DNA of 64,000 nucleotides from Microbacterium hydrocarbonoxydans (GTDB lineage Bacteria > Actinomycetota > Actinomycetes > Actinomycetales > Microbacteriaceae): assembly GCF_900105205.1 (NCBI RefSeq), contig NZ_FNSQ01000005.1, positions 3,100,001-3,164,000 of the forward strand, read 5' to 3'. Each line of letters starts with the position of its first letter. Position 1 is the first letter of the stretch. This document shows positions 1-8,460 of this stretch, piece after piece. A program made the position numbers and the translations under genes. The notes under the pieces were generated by a model that saw only the letters and a program-made list of their open reading frames with translations, was not told the origin of the DNA and did not search any database.

Positions 1-166
1 TGCGGATGGCCTCGCGCACGGGAAGGCGTGAGACGTTGAGCTCCGCGGCGATGTCCCGCTCGACCAATCGGGAGCCCGGCGCGCGACGACCGAGGATGAT
101 GTCGTCGCGCAGAATGCGCGTCACCCTGACCGACTCGAGTTCGCCGGCTGCCCCCACCCCCGCCAT
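1..166 (-). CDS. GntR-family transcriptional regulator, N-terminal part (cut by window edge)
   Basis: Only the first 55 codons are inside the window. Reading leftward from an ATG at 166, the protein begins MAGVGAAGELESVRVTRILR. It continues into a winged-helix motif typical of GntR regulators: a basic 'IILGRRAPGSRLVERDIA' stretch, then 'LNVSRLPVREAIR', the recognition-helix signature in which R-x-P-V-R-E-A is nearly invariant. FCD-type GntR proteins carry an effector-binding helical domain after this point, but that part is off the window, so the subfamily and ligand cannot be judged. A near-palindrome about 40 bases upstream may be its own operator. Confidence 0.85.
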   Translation of the reverse strand, partial: MAGVGAAGELESVRVTRILRDDIILGRRAPGSRLVERDIAAELNVSRLPVREAIR

Positions 167-203
167 ATCGGGATTCTCTCACTCGGGACACCCCACGACA
201 AGT

Positions 204-215
204 TTGGTATCCCAA
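204..215. promoter_or_regulatory. Possible GntR operator (TTGG-tatc-CCAA)
   Basis: The sequence TTGGTATCCCAA has complementary four-base arms around TATC, about 40 bp upstream of the GntR start. FadR/FCD-type GntR repressors often bind short palindromes centred on TNGT...ACNA and commonly repress themselves. Only the symmetry and position support this. Confidence 0.3.
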
Positions 216-270
216 CGGAGCGCATATGTTACGGCCGCGCCCCGGTCGAGCCCGCACGACACGCGCACGA

Positions 271-296
271 TGAGCGGATGCTCCCGCATCCGCTCA
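271..296 (-). terminator. Hairpin downstream of the F420-type reductase gene
   Basis: A perfect 10-bp stem (TGAGCGGATG / CATCCGCTCA) with a 6-base loop lies 18 bp beyond the stop codon of the gene at 315. No clear U-tract follows, as is common in high-GC actinobacteria. Confidence 0.5.
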
Positions 297-314
297 CCGT
301 GTGTGCGGGAAGTG

Positions 315-956
315 TCAGGGCAGGCGATTCGCCTTCGCGAGGTTCGCCGTGAGCTCCTCGGCGTTCTGCTTCACCACGTACGCGGGACGGTCGCGCTCGA
401 CGCGCCACGACTCGCTCAGCGGACCGACGTTCACGGTGTCGAATCCCGCCTCGTCGTAGAAGCGGGTGACGAAGGCCACCGCCTCCGCGTCGTCGCCGGC
501 CGTCGCGAGCGCGCGCCGACCGGGAGTGCCCGCAGGCGTGCCGTCGGTCGTGATGTCGGAGGCGAGGATGTGGTTGAACGCCTTCGCGATCCGCGAGGTC
601 GGCAGCTGCTTCTGGAGCAGCTCGGAGGTCGTGGTCTCGCCCTTGTCGAGCGCCTCGATGTGGCCGTCACGCTCGAAGTAGTAGTTGTTCGTGTCGAGGA
701 CGATCTTCCCCGCCAGCTGCTCGGCGGGCAGCTGGTCGATGGCGCCGAGCGGCACCGTGACGACGACCGCTTCCCCTGCCTCTGCGGCGTCGACGGCGGT
801 GGCCGCCTTCGCCCGCGGGCCGAGCTCTGCCACGAGGTCGGCGAGCGTCTCCGGCCCGCGCGAGTTCGCGATCACGACGTCGTATCCGTTCGCCACCGCG
901 ACGCGCGCGATCTGGCTGCCGATGTGTCCTGCACCGATGATTCCGAGAGTTGTCAT
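315..956 (-). CDS. NAD(P)-binding protein of the F420-dependent NADP reductase family
   Basis: About 213 residues from the ATG at 956; a start seven codons further upstream is also open, but the Rossmann fold begins directly after MTTLGI. The N-terminus has the dinucleotide motif GIIGAGHIGSQIA, followed by a basic 'ANSRGPETL' segment that in this family selects NADPH over NADH. The mid-protein segments 'VVVTVPLGAIDQLP' and 'KIVLDTNNYYFERDG' fit the family's substrate-binding half. Such proteins transfer hydride between NADP and a second substrate (coenzyme F420 in the prototype), but many actinobacterial members have unknown substrates. The gene stands alone with a hairpin downstream. Confidence 0.8.
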   Translation of the reverse strand: MTTLGIIGAGHIGSQIARVAVANGYDVVIANSRGPETLADLVAELGPRAKAATAVDAAEAGEAVVVTVPLGAIDQLPAEQLAGKIVLDTNNYYFERDGHIEALDKGETTTSELLQKQLPTSRIAKAFNHILASDITTDGTPAGTPGRRALATAGDDAEAVAFVTRFYDEAGFDTVNVGPLSESWRVERDRPAYVVKQNAEELTANLAKANRLP

Positions 957-1012
957 GTTGGGGCCAACGTGCACGGCCTGACACTATTCCCGACGTGTCG
1001 CCGCGTGTCCGG

Positions 1013-1951
1013 TCAGATCGAGAGGAGGAAGCGCTCCTCGAGGCGACGGTATCCGAGGCTCTCGTAGAGACGGATCGCCGCGGCGTTGAACCCGAAGACG
1101 TGCAGGCCGATCGACTCGGCCCCGAGACACACGGCCTCGCGCTCGGCCGCCAGCATCATCGCACGCCCATACCCCCGTCGACGGTGCTCCGCGCCGACCT
1201 CGATGTCGAGGACGAAAGCGTGCGGGCGGCCTCCCCGGGTGCGCATGCCGAGCCACAGCACACCCACCTCGACCCCGTCCACCTCCGCCACGAACAGCTC
1301 CTGCCCGGCGGATGCGATGCCGTCGGGGAGTTCTTGCACCATCTGCCGGTGCGACTCGACTGCGGCATCCTCCGGCGAGTACCGGCCGGAGGCGACGAGG
1401 TCGTCGGCGAAGGCCGCCTCCGACGCCGCCGCGAAGCTCGTGAAGCGCTCGGGAGTCATCGGCAGGACAGTGACCTCCGGCGCGGCGTCACGATGCGGCA
1501 CGGGCTCGAGAAGCATCTGGATCGATGCCACCTCGAATCCTCGACCCGCGGCGAACGCCTGCCCCTCGGCGTCCGAGGAGAAGACCGCGATGCTGATCCG
1601 GTCGACCCGATGATCAGCCGCGAAGCTGCGCAGCGCCGCGAGCAGCCCGTCGCGCTGCCCCTCATCCGGTGCGACCGCCCAGGCCAGATCGACCAGGAAC
1701 AGGATGCCGTTGTTCGCCGCGATCCACACCGTGCCGAGCCGGCGGCCGTCATCGTCGATCGTGAGGATCACGGAGGTGGGGGTCTCGAGGCCCTGGGCGA
1801 GCATCTCGCCGAGGAACTGGTCGACGGCGGCATCCGCGTCCTCGCCCACGAGGGATCCGGAGTCGTGCCGGAGGGCGATCAGCCGCGCACGAGTCGTCGC
1901 GAACCAGTCGTCGTATCGGTCGGACGGCAGAGGGGCGAGCTGGACTGTCAT
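1013..1951 (-). CDS. GNAT-family N-acetyltransferase with two tandem GNAT-like domains
   Basis: 312 residues, about twice the size of a single GNAT domain. The C-terminal half has the acetyl-CoA pyrophosphate-binding signature 'HRRRGYGRAMM' and the usual ending 'NAAAIRLYESLGYRRLEE', so it is probably the catalytic copy. The N-terminal half repeats the fold in a weaker form ('WAVAPDEGQRDGLLAALRSF', then 'AEGQAFAAGRGFEVAS') and may be degenerate. Tandem GNAT proteins of this kind include mycothiol synthase and several antibiotic acetyltransferases, but nothing here fixes the substrate. It is transcribed alone between the F420-type reductase and sufU. Confidence 0.8.
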   Translation of the reverse strand: MTVQLAPLPSDRYDDWFATTRARLIALRHDSGSLVGEDADAAVDQFLGEMLAQGLETPTSVILTIDDDGRRLGTVWIAANNGILFLVDLAWAVAPDEGQRDGLLAALRSFAADHRVDRISIAVFSSDAEGQAFAAGRGFEVASIQMLLEPVPHRDAAPEVTVLPMTPERFTSFAAASEAAFADDLVASGRYSPEDAAVESHRQMVQELPDGIASAGQELFVAEVDGVEVGVLWLGMRTRGGRPHAFVLDIEVGAEHRRRGYGRAMMLAAEREAVCLGAESIGLHVFGFNAAAIRLYESLGYRRLEERFLLSI

Positions 1952-2030
1952 GACTCCATCCTCTGCGCTCGAGGACAGGGCGTCGAGTCGACCGAGTGGC
2001 GGCGGGCGTGCGGCGTCACGCCGGCCGCTA

Positions 2031-2465
2031 TCAGGCCTTGTGCAGCGCGTCCTCGACCGCCACCCAGGCGAGCATCGCGCACTTCACCCGCGCGACGTAT
2101 CGCGAGACGCCGCCCAGTGCGGCCACGTCGCCGAGAAGCTCCTCATCCGGCTCGATCTTGCCGCGAGAGCGCATCGCCTCTCGGAAGGCGTCGATGCGGA
2201 TCTGCAGCTCCGGCACCGAGAGCCCCTCGGCGAGCTCGGCGAGGAGCGATGCGGATGCCTGCGAGATGGCGCAGCCGTGCCCCTCCCACGCGATCGCCTC
2301 GATGCTGCCGTCGTCGGCGCGATGCACCTGCAGCGTCACCTCGTCGCCGCACGTCGGATTCACCTGGTGCGACTGCGCGGCGATCTCCTCCCGCAGTCCG
2401 AAGCCGTGCGGAGTGCGGGAATGATCGAGGATGAGCTCCTGGTACAGATTCTGCAGGTCGCTCAT
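2031..2465 (-). CDS. sufU: SufU iron-sulfur cluster assembly scaffold / sulfurtransferase
   Basis: 144 residues. SufU is the zinc-dependent partner that accepts persulfide sulfur from SufS in Gram-positive bacteria. The ligand set is visible: C39 and D41 in NPTCGDEV, C65 in GHGCAIS and C129 in RVKCAMLAW. The insert between the second and third cysteines ('RSRGKIEPDEELLGDVAALGGVSRY' region) separates SufU from IscU. Its ATG overlaps the sufS stop by four bases (ATGA), so the two are translationally coupled. The rest of the suf operon (sufBCD) is not in this window. Confidence 0.95.
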   Translation of the reverse strand: MSDLQNLYQELILDHSRTPHGFGLREEIAAQSHQVNPTCGDEVTLQVHRADDGSIEAIAWEGHGCAISQASASLLAELAEGLSVPELQIRIDAFREAMRSRGKIEPDEELLGDVAALGGVSRYVARVKCAMLAWVAVEDALHKA

Positions 2466-3781
2466 GCGCCCCTCCGGAAGAAGTCGATGGCCGCCTGCAC
2501 CCCGTCGATGACGGCATCGACCTCGGCCTCGGTCGTGTACAGATACGTGCTCGCCCGCGTCGAGGAGATGATCCCCAAACGGCGGTGGAGGGGCTGCGCG
2601 CAGTGGTGTCCCACCCGTACGGCGATTCCCCGATCGTCGAGGAACTGCCCGACATCGTGCGAATGGATACCGGCGACGTCGAAGCTCGCGAGGCCCACCC
2701 GCGGCAGATCGATCCCCGCTCCGAGCACACGCACACCGTCGATGGCAGCGAGGCCGTCGACGAGACGTCGACCGAATGCCGCCTCGTGCGCGGCGATCCG
2801 TGGCATCCCCACGGCCGTGAGATAGTCGATCGCTGCGGCGAGCGCGACGGCCTGGGACACTCGCTGGGTACCCGCCTCGAAGCGCTGCGGCGGCGGCAGG
2901 TACTCGGCCTCGGTGGTGGTGACCGTGGTGATCATCGAGCCACCGGTGAGGAACGGCGGCATGGCTTCGAGCAGTTCGCGCCGTCCGTACAGGGCTCCGA
3001 TGCCGGTCGGACCCAGCATCTTGTGGCCGGACAGCACCGCGAAGTCGACATCGAGAGCACGGACATCCAACGGCAGGTGAGGCGCGGACTGGCACGCGTC
3101 CAGCACCACGAGTGCGCCCACCTCGCGCGCCAGGGACACGACCGTCGAGACCGGGTTGATCACGCCGAGCACGTTGGAGACGTGGGTGACGGCGATGAGC
3201 CTCGTCCGCGGGCCGATGATCTCGGCCGCGACGTCGAGCCGGAGCGCGCCGTCGTCGTCGAGCGGGATGACGCGAAGCGTCGCGCCGGTGCGCGCCGCGA
3301 GCTCCTGCCACGGGATCAGATTCGCGTGGTGCTCCATCTCGGTCGTGACGATCTCGTCGCCCTCTCGGAGCCGGAACCGCTCTGCCGCCGCTCCCCCTCG
3401 ACCGGACGCGGCGTTGGAGATCGAGTACGCGATCAGGTTGAGAGCCTCGGTGGCGTTCGACGTCCAGACGATCTCGCCGTCATCCGCCCCGACGAATCGC
3501 GCGACAGTGGCCCGAGCGTCCTCGAACACCTCGGTCGCCTCCGCGGCCAGGGTGTGCGCTCCCCGATGCACCGCGGCATTGAGGGTGCTGGCGAAATCAC
3601 GTTCCGCGTCGAGCACGGCGAGGGGGCGCTGCGAGGTCGCGCCGGAATCCAGATAGGCGAGCGGATGCCCGTTGACCTGCGTCTGAAGGATCGGGAAGTC
3701 CTCGCGCAGACGCTGGACCTCGGCATCCGTCAACGCGGAGTCACTGCGCGCGGCCTCGTCGGTCCCACCGGAGATGCTCAT
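2462..3781 (-). CDS. sufS: SufS-type cysteine desulfurase (group II)
   Basis: 439 residues, a PLP enzyme that takes sulfur from L-cysteine, leaving alanine, and passes persulfide to SufU. The PLP lysine is K254 in SGHKMLGPTG and the persulfide-forming cysteine is C394 in RVGHHCAQPLHRR. The latter lies in the short active-site loop characteristic of SufS rather than IscS. 'TEMEHHANLIPWQ' and 'LDACQSAPH' are the usual cofactor-contacting segments. It starts 60 bp after the end of the membrane sigma-factor gene and overlaps sufU by 4 bp. Confidence 0.95.
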   Translation of the reverse strand: MSISGGTDEAARSDSALTDAEVQRLREDFPILQTQVNGHPLAYLDSGATSQRPLAVLDAERDFASTLNAAVHRGAHTLAAEATEVFEDARATVARFVGADDGEIVWTSNATEALNLIAYSISNAASGRGGAAAERFRLREGDEIVTTEMEHHANLIPWQELAARTGATLRVIPLDDDGALRLDVAAEIIGPRTRLIAVTHVSNVLGVINPVSTVVSLAREVGALVVLDACQSAPHLPLDVRALDVDFAVLSGHKMLGPTGIGALYGRRELLEAMPPFLTGGSMITTVTTTEAEYLPPPQRFEAGTQRVSQAVALAAAIDYLTAVGMPRIAAHEAAFGRRLVDGLAAIDGVRVLGAGIDLPRVGLASFDVAGIHSHDVGQFLDDRGIAVRVGHHCAQPLHRRLGIISSTRASTYLYTTEAEVDAVIDGVQAAIDFFRRGA

Positions 3782-3841
3782 CCTTCTAGCTTCTCATCCG
3801 AGGAGCTGCTCAGGGTCACCCTGGCCCCGTCCGCGCCGACC

Positions 3842-5608
3842 TCAGGGGACCACCACGATGCGCTGCCGCTCCGCCAGACCGAGAGCTCCTGTGGCCGGGT
3901 CGAGGTAGCGGACCACGACGTCGTGCGAACCGAGCGGCACGTCGAGCAAGCCCACGACCGTGGATCCGGTGGTCAGGAGCGCTTCCGTGGGGGGCGCACC
4001 ATCGATGGCCACGGAGACCGTCGCCCCCTCGATACCCTGGAGCGTCAGCTCGACGTCATCCTCTGCACCATCACCGTCGGCATCGACACGCGAGGTGTTG
4101 GTGCCCGAGTCGACGACGGTCGGCACGGCGAAGTCGAGCGGACCGACGGCATCGCTGTTGGTCTGCGCGCCCGTGGTGGGCGAAGTCTGTCGAGCCGCGA
4201 TCGACATCCCCTGCCGAAGGGTGTCCGGACCGAGACTCACCGAGAACGCGCCGGCCCCGTCCGCCGTCGTGGTCGCGATGACCGCTCCTCCCTCATCGAG
4301 GATGTCGATCTGCGCGCCGGGTGTCGCCGTCCCCGTGATCGCCGGCGGCACCGCGGATGCGTCGGTCACCTCCCACACGACTGTGACGACGCGATCGAGG
4401 GGCTTCGGGATCACCGGATCGGTCGGGCCGGAGGTCGGCGGGATGCTCGGGCGCACCGGAACGGATGGCACGCCGGGTACGGTCAGAAGGTCGGTCAGGA
4501 GATCGCTCGCCGGTGGATCCTCAGTCGCGGGGATCAGTGGCGGTGGGACCGGCGTCGGTTCTGCGACCGGCTGCGGTTCGGCGACCGGCGCAGGCTCCGC
4601 GACAGGTGTGACGATCGGTGAGGGCGATTCGACGACGAGCGCCGACGGCGGGTCTTCGACACCGGGTGCGCCTTGGCCGGCGAGCTGCGCGGCCACGGCG
4701 ACGACTCCCACCGCGAGCGTCCCCACCAGGATCACGCCTCCGACCACGACGCCCCATCGCGCCACCGTTCCGACGGGATCGACTGCTGCGCCCGCCGGTG
4801 CCGGACTCCCCGCCGAGTACGCCGCGGCGGCAGGCCCGCCGAGGAGCACAGGGAGCAGGACGGCCCTGAGCTTGCTCGACGCCTGCGCGACCTCGGCACT
4901 GGCCATGGTGCATCGCCGACAGCCGTCGAGGTGCGCGTCGAAGCGGGCACGATCAGCGCGGGGGACGTGTCGCTTGCGCTCCTGCGCCACGATGCGCTCG
5001 CACGCCCAGCGGCACTCCTCGTCACGACCCGGCTCCTTGATGTGCGCGTGGAGCCACGCGATCTTGAATCCCTCGCGTGCCCGCGCAGCCAGCACCGACA
5101 CGGCATTCGGCGTCATGCCCATGAGCGGAGCGATCTCCCGGGGCTTCATGCCCTCGACCTCGAGGTACCACAGCAGCGTCCGCCACCGCTCGGGAAGGTC
5201 CTTGAACGCGGTGGACAGCAGCGACTTGTCGGAGAGCAGGTCGAGGGAGTCCTCGGAGTCATCGACCGGCAGATCATCGATGTATTCGAGGGGAATGTCC
5301 TTCTGCTTGCCGCCCCACGTCGCCGCAGCGCTGCGCACCGCAGCGAACAGGTAGGGACGGAACGCGTCGGTGGGGCCACCGCCGTTGCGGATGGCGCTGA
5401 ACGTCTTCGCGAATGCCTCGCTGACGAGATCCTCGGGATCGATGGAGTTCGTGATGGCCCGTGCAGCGCGCTTCGCCGCAGGTGCGTGGCGATCCCAGAG
5501 GACCCCGTAGGCGCGACTGTCGCCGGCTCGGGTGGCGAGCACCAGCTCGTCGTCGCTCGCGTCCGGGTCTACCCGGGTGCGAGTGGGGGCATGCGGTGCG
5601 GTAGTCAT
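3842..5608 (-). CDS. Membrane-anchored ECF sigma factor fused to anti-sigma zinc motif and extracellular Ig-like domain (copy 2)
   Basis: 588 residues from the ATG at 5608, chosen because AGGA sits 7 bases upstream. Sigma region 2 is at about residues 20-95 and sigma region 4 at 130-190 ('LPERWRTLLWYLEVEGMKPR', then the helix-turn-helix 'IAPLMGMTPNAVSVLAARAR'). A zinc-binding anti-sigma motif follows: H226, C230 and C233 in AHLDGCRRC. One membrane helix lies at about 286-309. After it come a long Pro/Glu-rich stalk with repeated 'PVAEP' units and a C-terminal bacterial Ig-like domain ('ITGTATPGAQIDILDEGG'). So one polypeptide holds the sigma factor, its probable inhibitor and an outside sensor or wall-spanning domain. 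Activation would seem to need proteolytic release (inference). It is a clear paralogue of the neighbour at 5724-7589. Confidence 0.85.
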   Translation of the reverse strand: MTTAPHAPTRTRVDPDASDDELVLATRAGDSRAYGVLWDRHAPAAKRAARAITNSIDPEDLVSEAFAKTFSAIRNGGGPTDAFRPYLFAAVRSAAATWGGKQKDIPLEYIDDLPVDDSEDSLDLLSDKSLLSTAFKDLPERWRTLLWYLEVEGMKPREIAPLMGMTPNAVSVLAARAREGFKIAWLHAHIKEPGRDEECRWACERIVAQERKRHVPRADRARFDAHLDGCRRCTMASAEVAQASSKLRAVLLPVLLGGPAAAAYSAGSPAPAGAAVDPVGTVARWGVVVGGVILVGTLAVGVVAVAAQLAGQGAPGVEDPPSALVVESPSPIVTPVAEPAPVAEPQPVAEPTPVPPPLIPATEDPPASDLLTDLLTVPGVPSVPVRPSIPPTSGPTDPVIPKPLDRVVTVVWEVTDASAVPPAITGTATPGAQIDILDEGGAVIATTTADGAGAFSVSLGPDTLRQGMSIAARQTSPTTGAQTNSDAVGPLDFAVPTVVDSGTNTSRVDADGDGAEDDVELTLQGIEGATVSVAIDGAPPTEALLTTGSTVVGLLDVPLGSHDVVVRYLDPATGALGLAERQRIVVVP

Positions 5609-5723
5609 GAGACGTCCTGTCGGAAAGGTAGTACTCGGAGCGGGGCCGTATGCATACTTCTTCTGGGGGGCACGGGAAGGACCTGCGGGGTGTGGCATCC
5701 GCACGCCCTCCCCTCTGAGCGGT

Positions 5724-7589
5724 TCATCGGACGTCGCCGATCAGGACGGTGATTCCCGCACGTCCTGTAGCGGGATCGACATACCGGGCGGCGACGCAGG
5801 AGCATCCCGTCTCGACCTCGACGAGTTCCCCGTCACCTCCGGCCAGGGGCACCCGCAGCATCCGCGAGCGTCCCTCCAGGTCCACGACCTCGATCCACGA
5901 TCCGCGCTCTGCGAACAGGTGCGCGCAGTCCGCCGGTCGCTCGGAGCCGTCGCCGGATTCGCCGGCTGTGGTCGCCGACTGCGGGACCGCGAAGGTCAGC
6001 GGACCCATGGTGACGACATTCCACGTCTCCGACGATTCGGGGTCGCTCACTCGGACCCGGACCGTCATGCCGTGATGGAGCAGATCGCCGGAGATATCGA
6101 GCGAGAACGACCCGTCGTCGCCCACAGTGGTCGTGGTCAGCACCACGCCCGCTTCGTCGAGTGCAGAGATGAGCACGCCGGGCCGACCGAAGCCCTCGAT
6201 CAGCGGCGGGACGAAGGCGTCCTGCGAAATGGTCTGCGTCACGCGGAACGCCGGAGGCGTGTCTGCGCTCGGCGGACCGGACTCCGATCCGGGTGAGGGC
6301 ATGGGCGATGGAGAGTGAATCGGCACCGGCGCGGGATCGGGTGTCGGTGGCGGTGCGGGTGCAGGCTCATCCACCGGGATCGGCGACGGTGCGACTGACT
6401 GTATCGCGCGGTGGTCCGAGGAAGCGGGCGGCACCGCGGTCGGCGGACGAGTGCCGATGTCCATCTGCTCCGAGTCGGCCTCCCTCGAGGAATCAGTCGG
6501 GACGGTGTCGGTCGGCGGAGTCGCCTCCGTCGGAACTGCATCGGTCTGAACGACTGGATCCGACGCCTGCGCGCGCGTGGCGGGGGCCGAAGGGCCGTCC
6601 GTGTGCGTGGTCGGAGCGTTGAGGGCGCCCGCGACGAGCACGATGGCCACCGCCACCACGAGCGCGGCTGCCGCCGGGACCGCCACGCCGCTCAGCGGAA
6701 CGGATGCCGAGGCGTGCGCGCTCACGGGTCCGCCCTGGTGCGGGAGCAGCGGGTCGATCGCGGCCGATGCCTGTTCGGGGGCACGGACGTACGCGTCAGC
6801 CGCGGCTCCGCCCAGGACGGCGACAGGCAGAATGGAGCGCAGCCTGTGGGTCACCGTGTCGATCTCCGCGAACACCACCTGGCATCCTCGGCATTCCGCG
6901 AGGTGATCGCGGAAGCGCCTCTCGTCGTCGCCGCTGACCGGGAGATCACGCTGCGACACCAGTCGTCCGCAGAACCAGCGGCACTCCTCCGGCCTCGACG
7001 GGTCGTGGATGTGCGCCGTCAACCACGCCCGTCGGAAGCTCTCCCTCGCGCGATGGGCGAGAGCGGACACCGCATTCGGTGTGATCCCCATGAGCGGTGC
7101 GAGATCCCTCGGCTTCATGCCCTCGACCTCGAGATACCAGAGCAGGGTTCGGTGCCGGGCCGACAGCGTCGAGAAGACTGCAGCGACGCTGGACTGCTCC
7201 GCCATCCTCTCGATCGGGTCGACGACGTCCGGAGCCAGATCCCGTTCCGACAGCACTTCGATCGATACCGTCCTCCCCCGACGGCGCCAACGGACTGCGG
7301 TGTTGCGCAGGACTGCGAAGAGATAGGGACGGAAGACGTCGCGCGGCCCCCCTCCGTTCTTCGTCACGCGGAGTATGGAGGCGAACGCCTCGCTGACGAG
7401 GTCGTCCGGATCGGTGGCCGGCTCGATCGCCTTCGCCGCTCGACGCGCGGCGTCCACGTGACGCTGCCACAGGAGCGCGAAGTCGCCGATGTCCCCCTCG
7501 CGGACGGCTGCGAGGATCTGCTCGTCCGACGGCTCGTCTGGAAGCCCATCGAGGAGCACGTCCGGGTCGTGCGGCGGTGGCGGGCTCAT
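5724..7589 (-). CDS. Membrane-anchored ECF sigma factor fused to anti-sigma zinc motif and extracellular domain (copy 1)
   Basis: About 621 residues from the ATG at 7589, which has AGGTGGGG six bases upstream; in-frame ATGs at 7595 and 7613 are alternatives. The architecture matches its downstream paralogue: sigma-2 at about 25-100, sigma-4 at 140-195 ('LLWYLEVEGMKPRDLAPLMG'), and a zinc motif with H229, C233 and C236 in DHLAECRGC. Then come a membrane helix at about 299-322, a Pro/Thr/Ser-rich stalk and an Ig-like module ('GFGRPGVLISALDEAGVV'). Unlike copy 2, the extracellular end carries extra cysteines (ADCAHLF and TGCSCVA). It lies 262 bp downstream of the pilus-locus genes on the same strand, so control of surface structures is a reasonable but unproven idea. 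Confidence 0.85.
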   Translation of the reverse strand: MSPPPPHDPDVLLDGLPDEPSDEQILAAVREGDIGDFALLWQRHVDAARRAAKAIEPATDPDDLVSEAFASILRVTKNGGGPRDVFRPYLFAVLRNTAVRWRRRGRTVSIEVLSERDLAPDVVDPIERMAEQSSVAAVFSTLSARHRTLLWYLEVEGMKPRDLAPLMGITPNAVSALAHRARESFRRAWLTAHIHDPSRPEECRWFCGRLVSQRDLPVSGDDERRFRDHLAECRGCQVVFAEIDTVTHRLRSILPVAVLGGAAADAYVRAPEQASAAIDPLLPHQGGPVSAHASASVPLSGVAVPAAAALVVAVAIVLVAGALNAPTTHTDGPSAPATRAQASDPVVQTDAVPTEATPPTDTVPTDSSREADSEQMDIGTRPPTAVPPASSDHRAIQSVAPSPIPVDEPAPAPPPTPDPAPVPIHSPSPMPSPGSESGPPSADTPPAFRVTQTISQDAFVPPLIEGFGRPGVLISALDEAGVVLTTTTVGDDGSFSLDISGDLLHHGMTVRVRVSDPESSETWNVVTMGPLTFAVPQSATTAGESGDGSERPADCAHLFAERGSWIEVVDLEGRSRMLRVPLAGGDGELVEVETGCSCVAARYVDPATGRAGITVLIGDVR

Positions 7590-7851
7590 GCGCATCCCCA
7601 CCTGGACGACCATCGCGGAACCGGGCCGCGGCGGCCGGTGGCCGACGGAAGTGGGACGAGGCGTTGGGGGCGCCTCGTCCCATCGACTCTCGTGAGGGTC
7701 GAATCCGCCGGACGGGATTCGGCCGGGGAGGAACGAATCACGTGAAGCGGGGCGCCGGCAGGGTAACCGTCGCGAGGCCTGAGGCCATACTTACAGGACC
7801 CTGACAGCTCCGAATCGTGACGGATCCCGAGGAACTTTCTGCGCACGACGC

Positions 7852-8460
7852 TCACCGGTCGCTCTCCGCCGGCGACCCTACCGGCGCGAGCGCCAGGAAC
7901 CGCATCTTGTTCTCGCCGTAGAAGCAGGTCTGGACCATGAACTCGCCGGACATGCCGACCAGCACCTCGACGTTCGACCACTTGGGCGTGTGACGCTCTT
8001 CGACGACCTCGTACAGCGTGTCGGATCCCGCCACCCTGACGCGCTGCCCGAGCTCCCAGCCGAGGATGATGTCGCCGCCGCAGTTGTTGTGCGCAGCGAA
8101 CAGCGGGGGCACCTCGTCGATCCGATACGTGATCATCTCGGTGAACGTGCCGTCGCAGTGATCGAGCTCGACCATGCCGCCCTCGCCCCCCAGCCGGATC
8201 TCGGGCAGCTCGTCCGGCGCGAGCAGCTGATGCAGCTGCTTCTGCACCGCGACCTTGACGTTCCCGGTGGTCTTGTCGACCAGATCGGGCGCGAACACCG
8301 ACGCGGCCAGGAAGACGGCCCCGAGAGTCACCAGCACGATGCTCGTCAGCAGCAATGCCCGCATCCGCCTACGGACCCGGCGCGAGGAGGGAGGCCCTCC
8401 GTCCGGCTCCGGTTCCCCGTCCTCGATGGCAGCGTGCCTCGTACGGACGTCTGTCGTCAT
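7852..8460 (-). CDS. Small membrane protein with divergent sortase-like domain, coupled to the class C sortase
   Basis: 202 residues from the ATG at 8460, which overlaps the sortase C stop by four bases. An acidic N-terminal tail precedes a basic patch (RRVRRRMR) and one membrane helix (about 35-57). The outer part ends in a segment that reads like a sortase core: 'AAHNNCGGDIILGWELGQRVRV', then 'DTLYEVVEERHTP', then 'FMVQTCFYGENKMRFLALAPV'. The candidate catalytic triad is H124, C179 and R187. The usual T-G-H is replaced by A-A-H, and no lid is seen. It may be a second sortase (housekeeping-like or pilus-anchoring) or an inactive accessory. I do not recognise a named family. Confidence 0.65.
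   Translation of the reverse strand: MTTDVRTRHAAIEDGEPEPDGGPPSSRRVRRRMRALLLTSIVLVTLGAVFLAASVFAPDLVDKTTGNVKVAVQKQLHQLLAPDELPEIRLGGEGGMVELDHCDGTFTEMITYRIDEVPPLFAAHNNCGGDIILGWELGQRVRVAGSDTLYEVVEERHTPKWSNVEVLVGMSGEFMVQTCFYGENKMRFLALAPVGSPAESDR

Noticed and set aside
2585..4621. A 678-codon plus-strand frame across sufS and the sigma gene
   Set aside because: It spans two well-supported minus-strand genes and shows only Arg/Asp/His low-complexity sequence.
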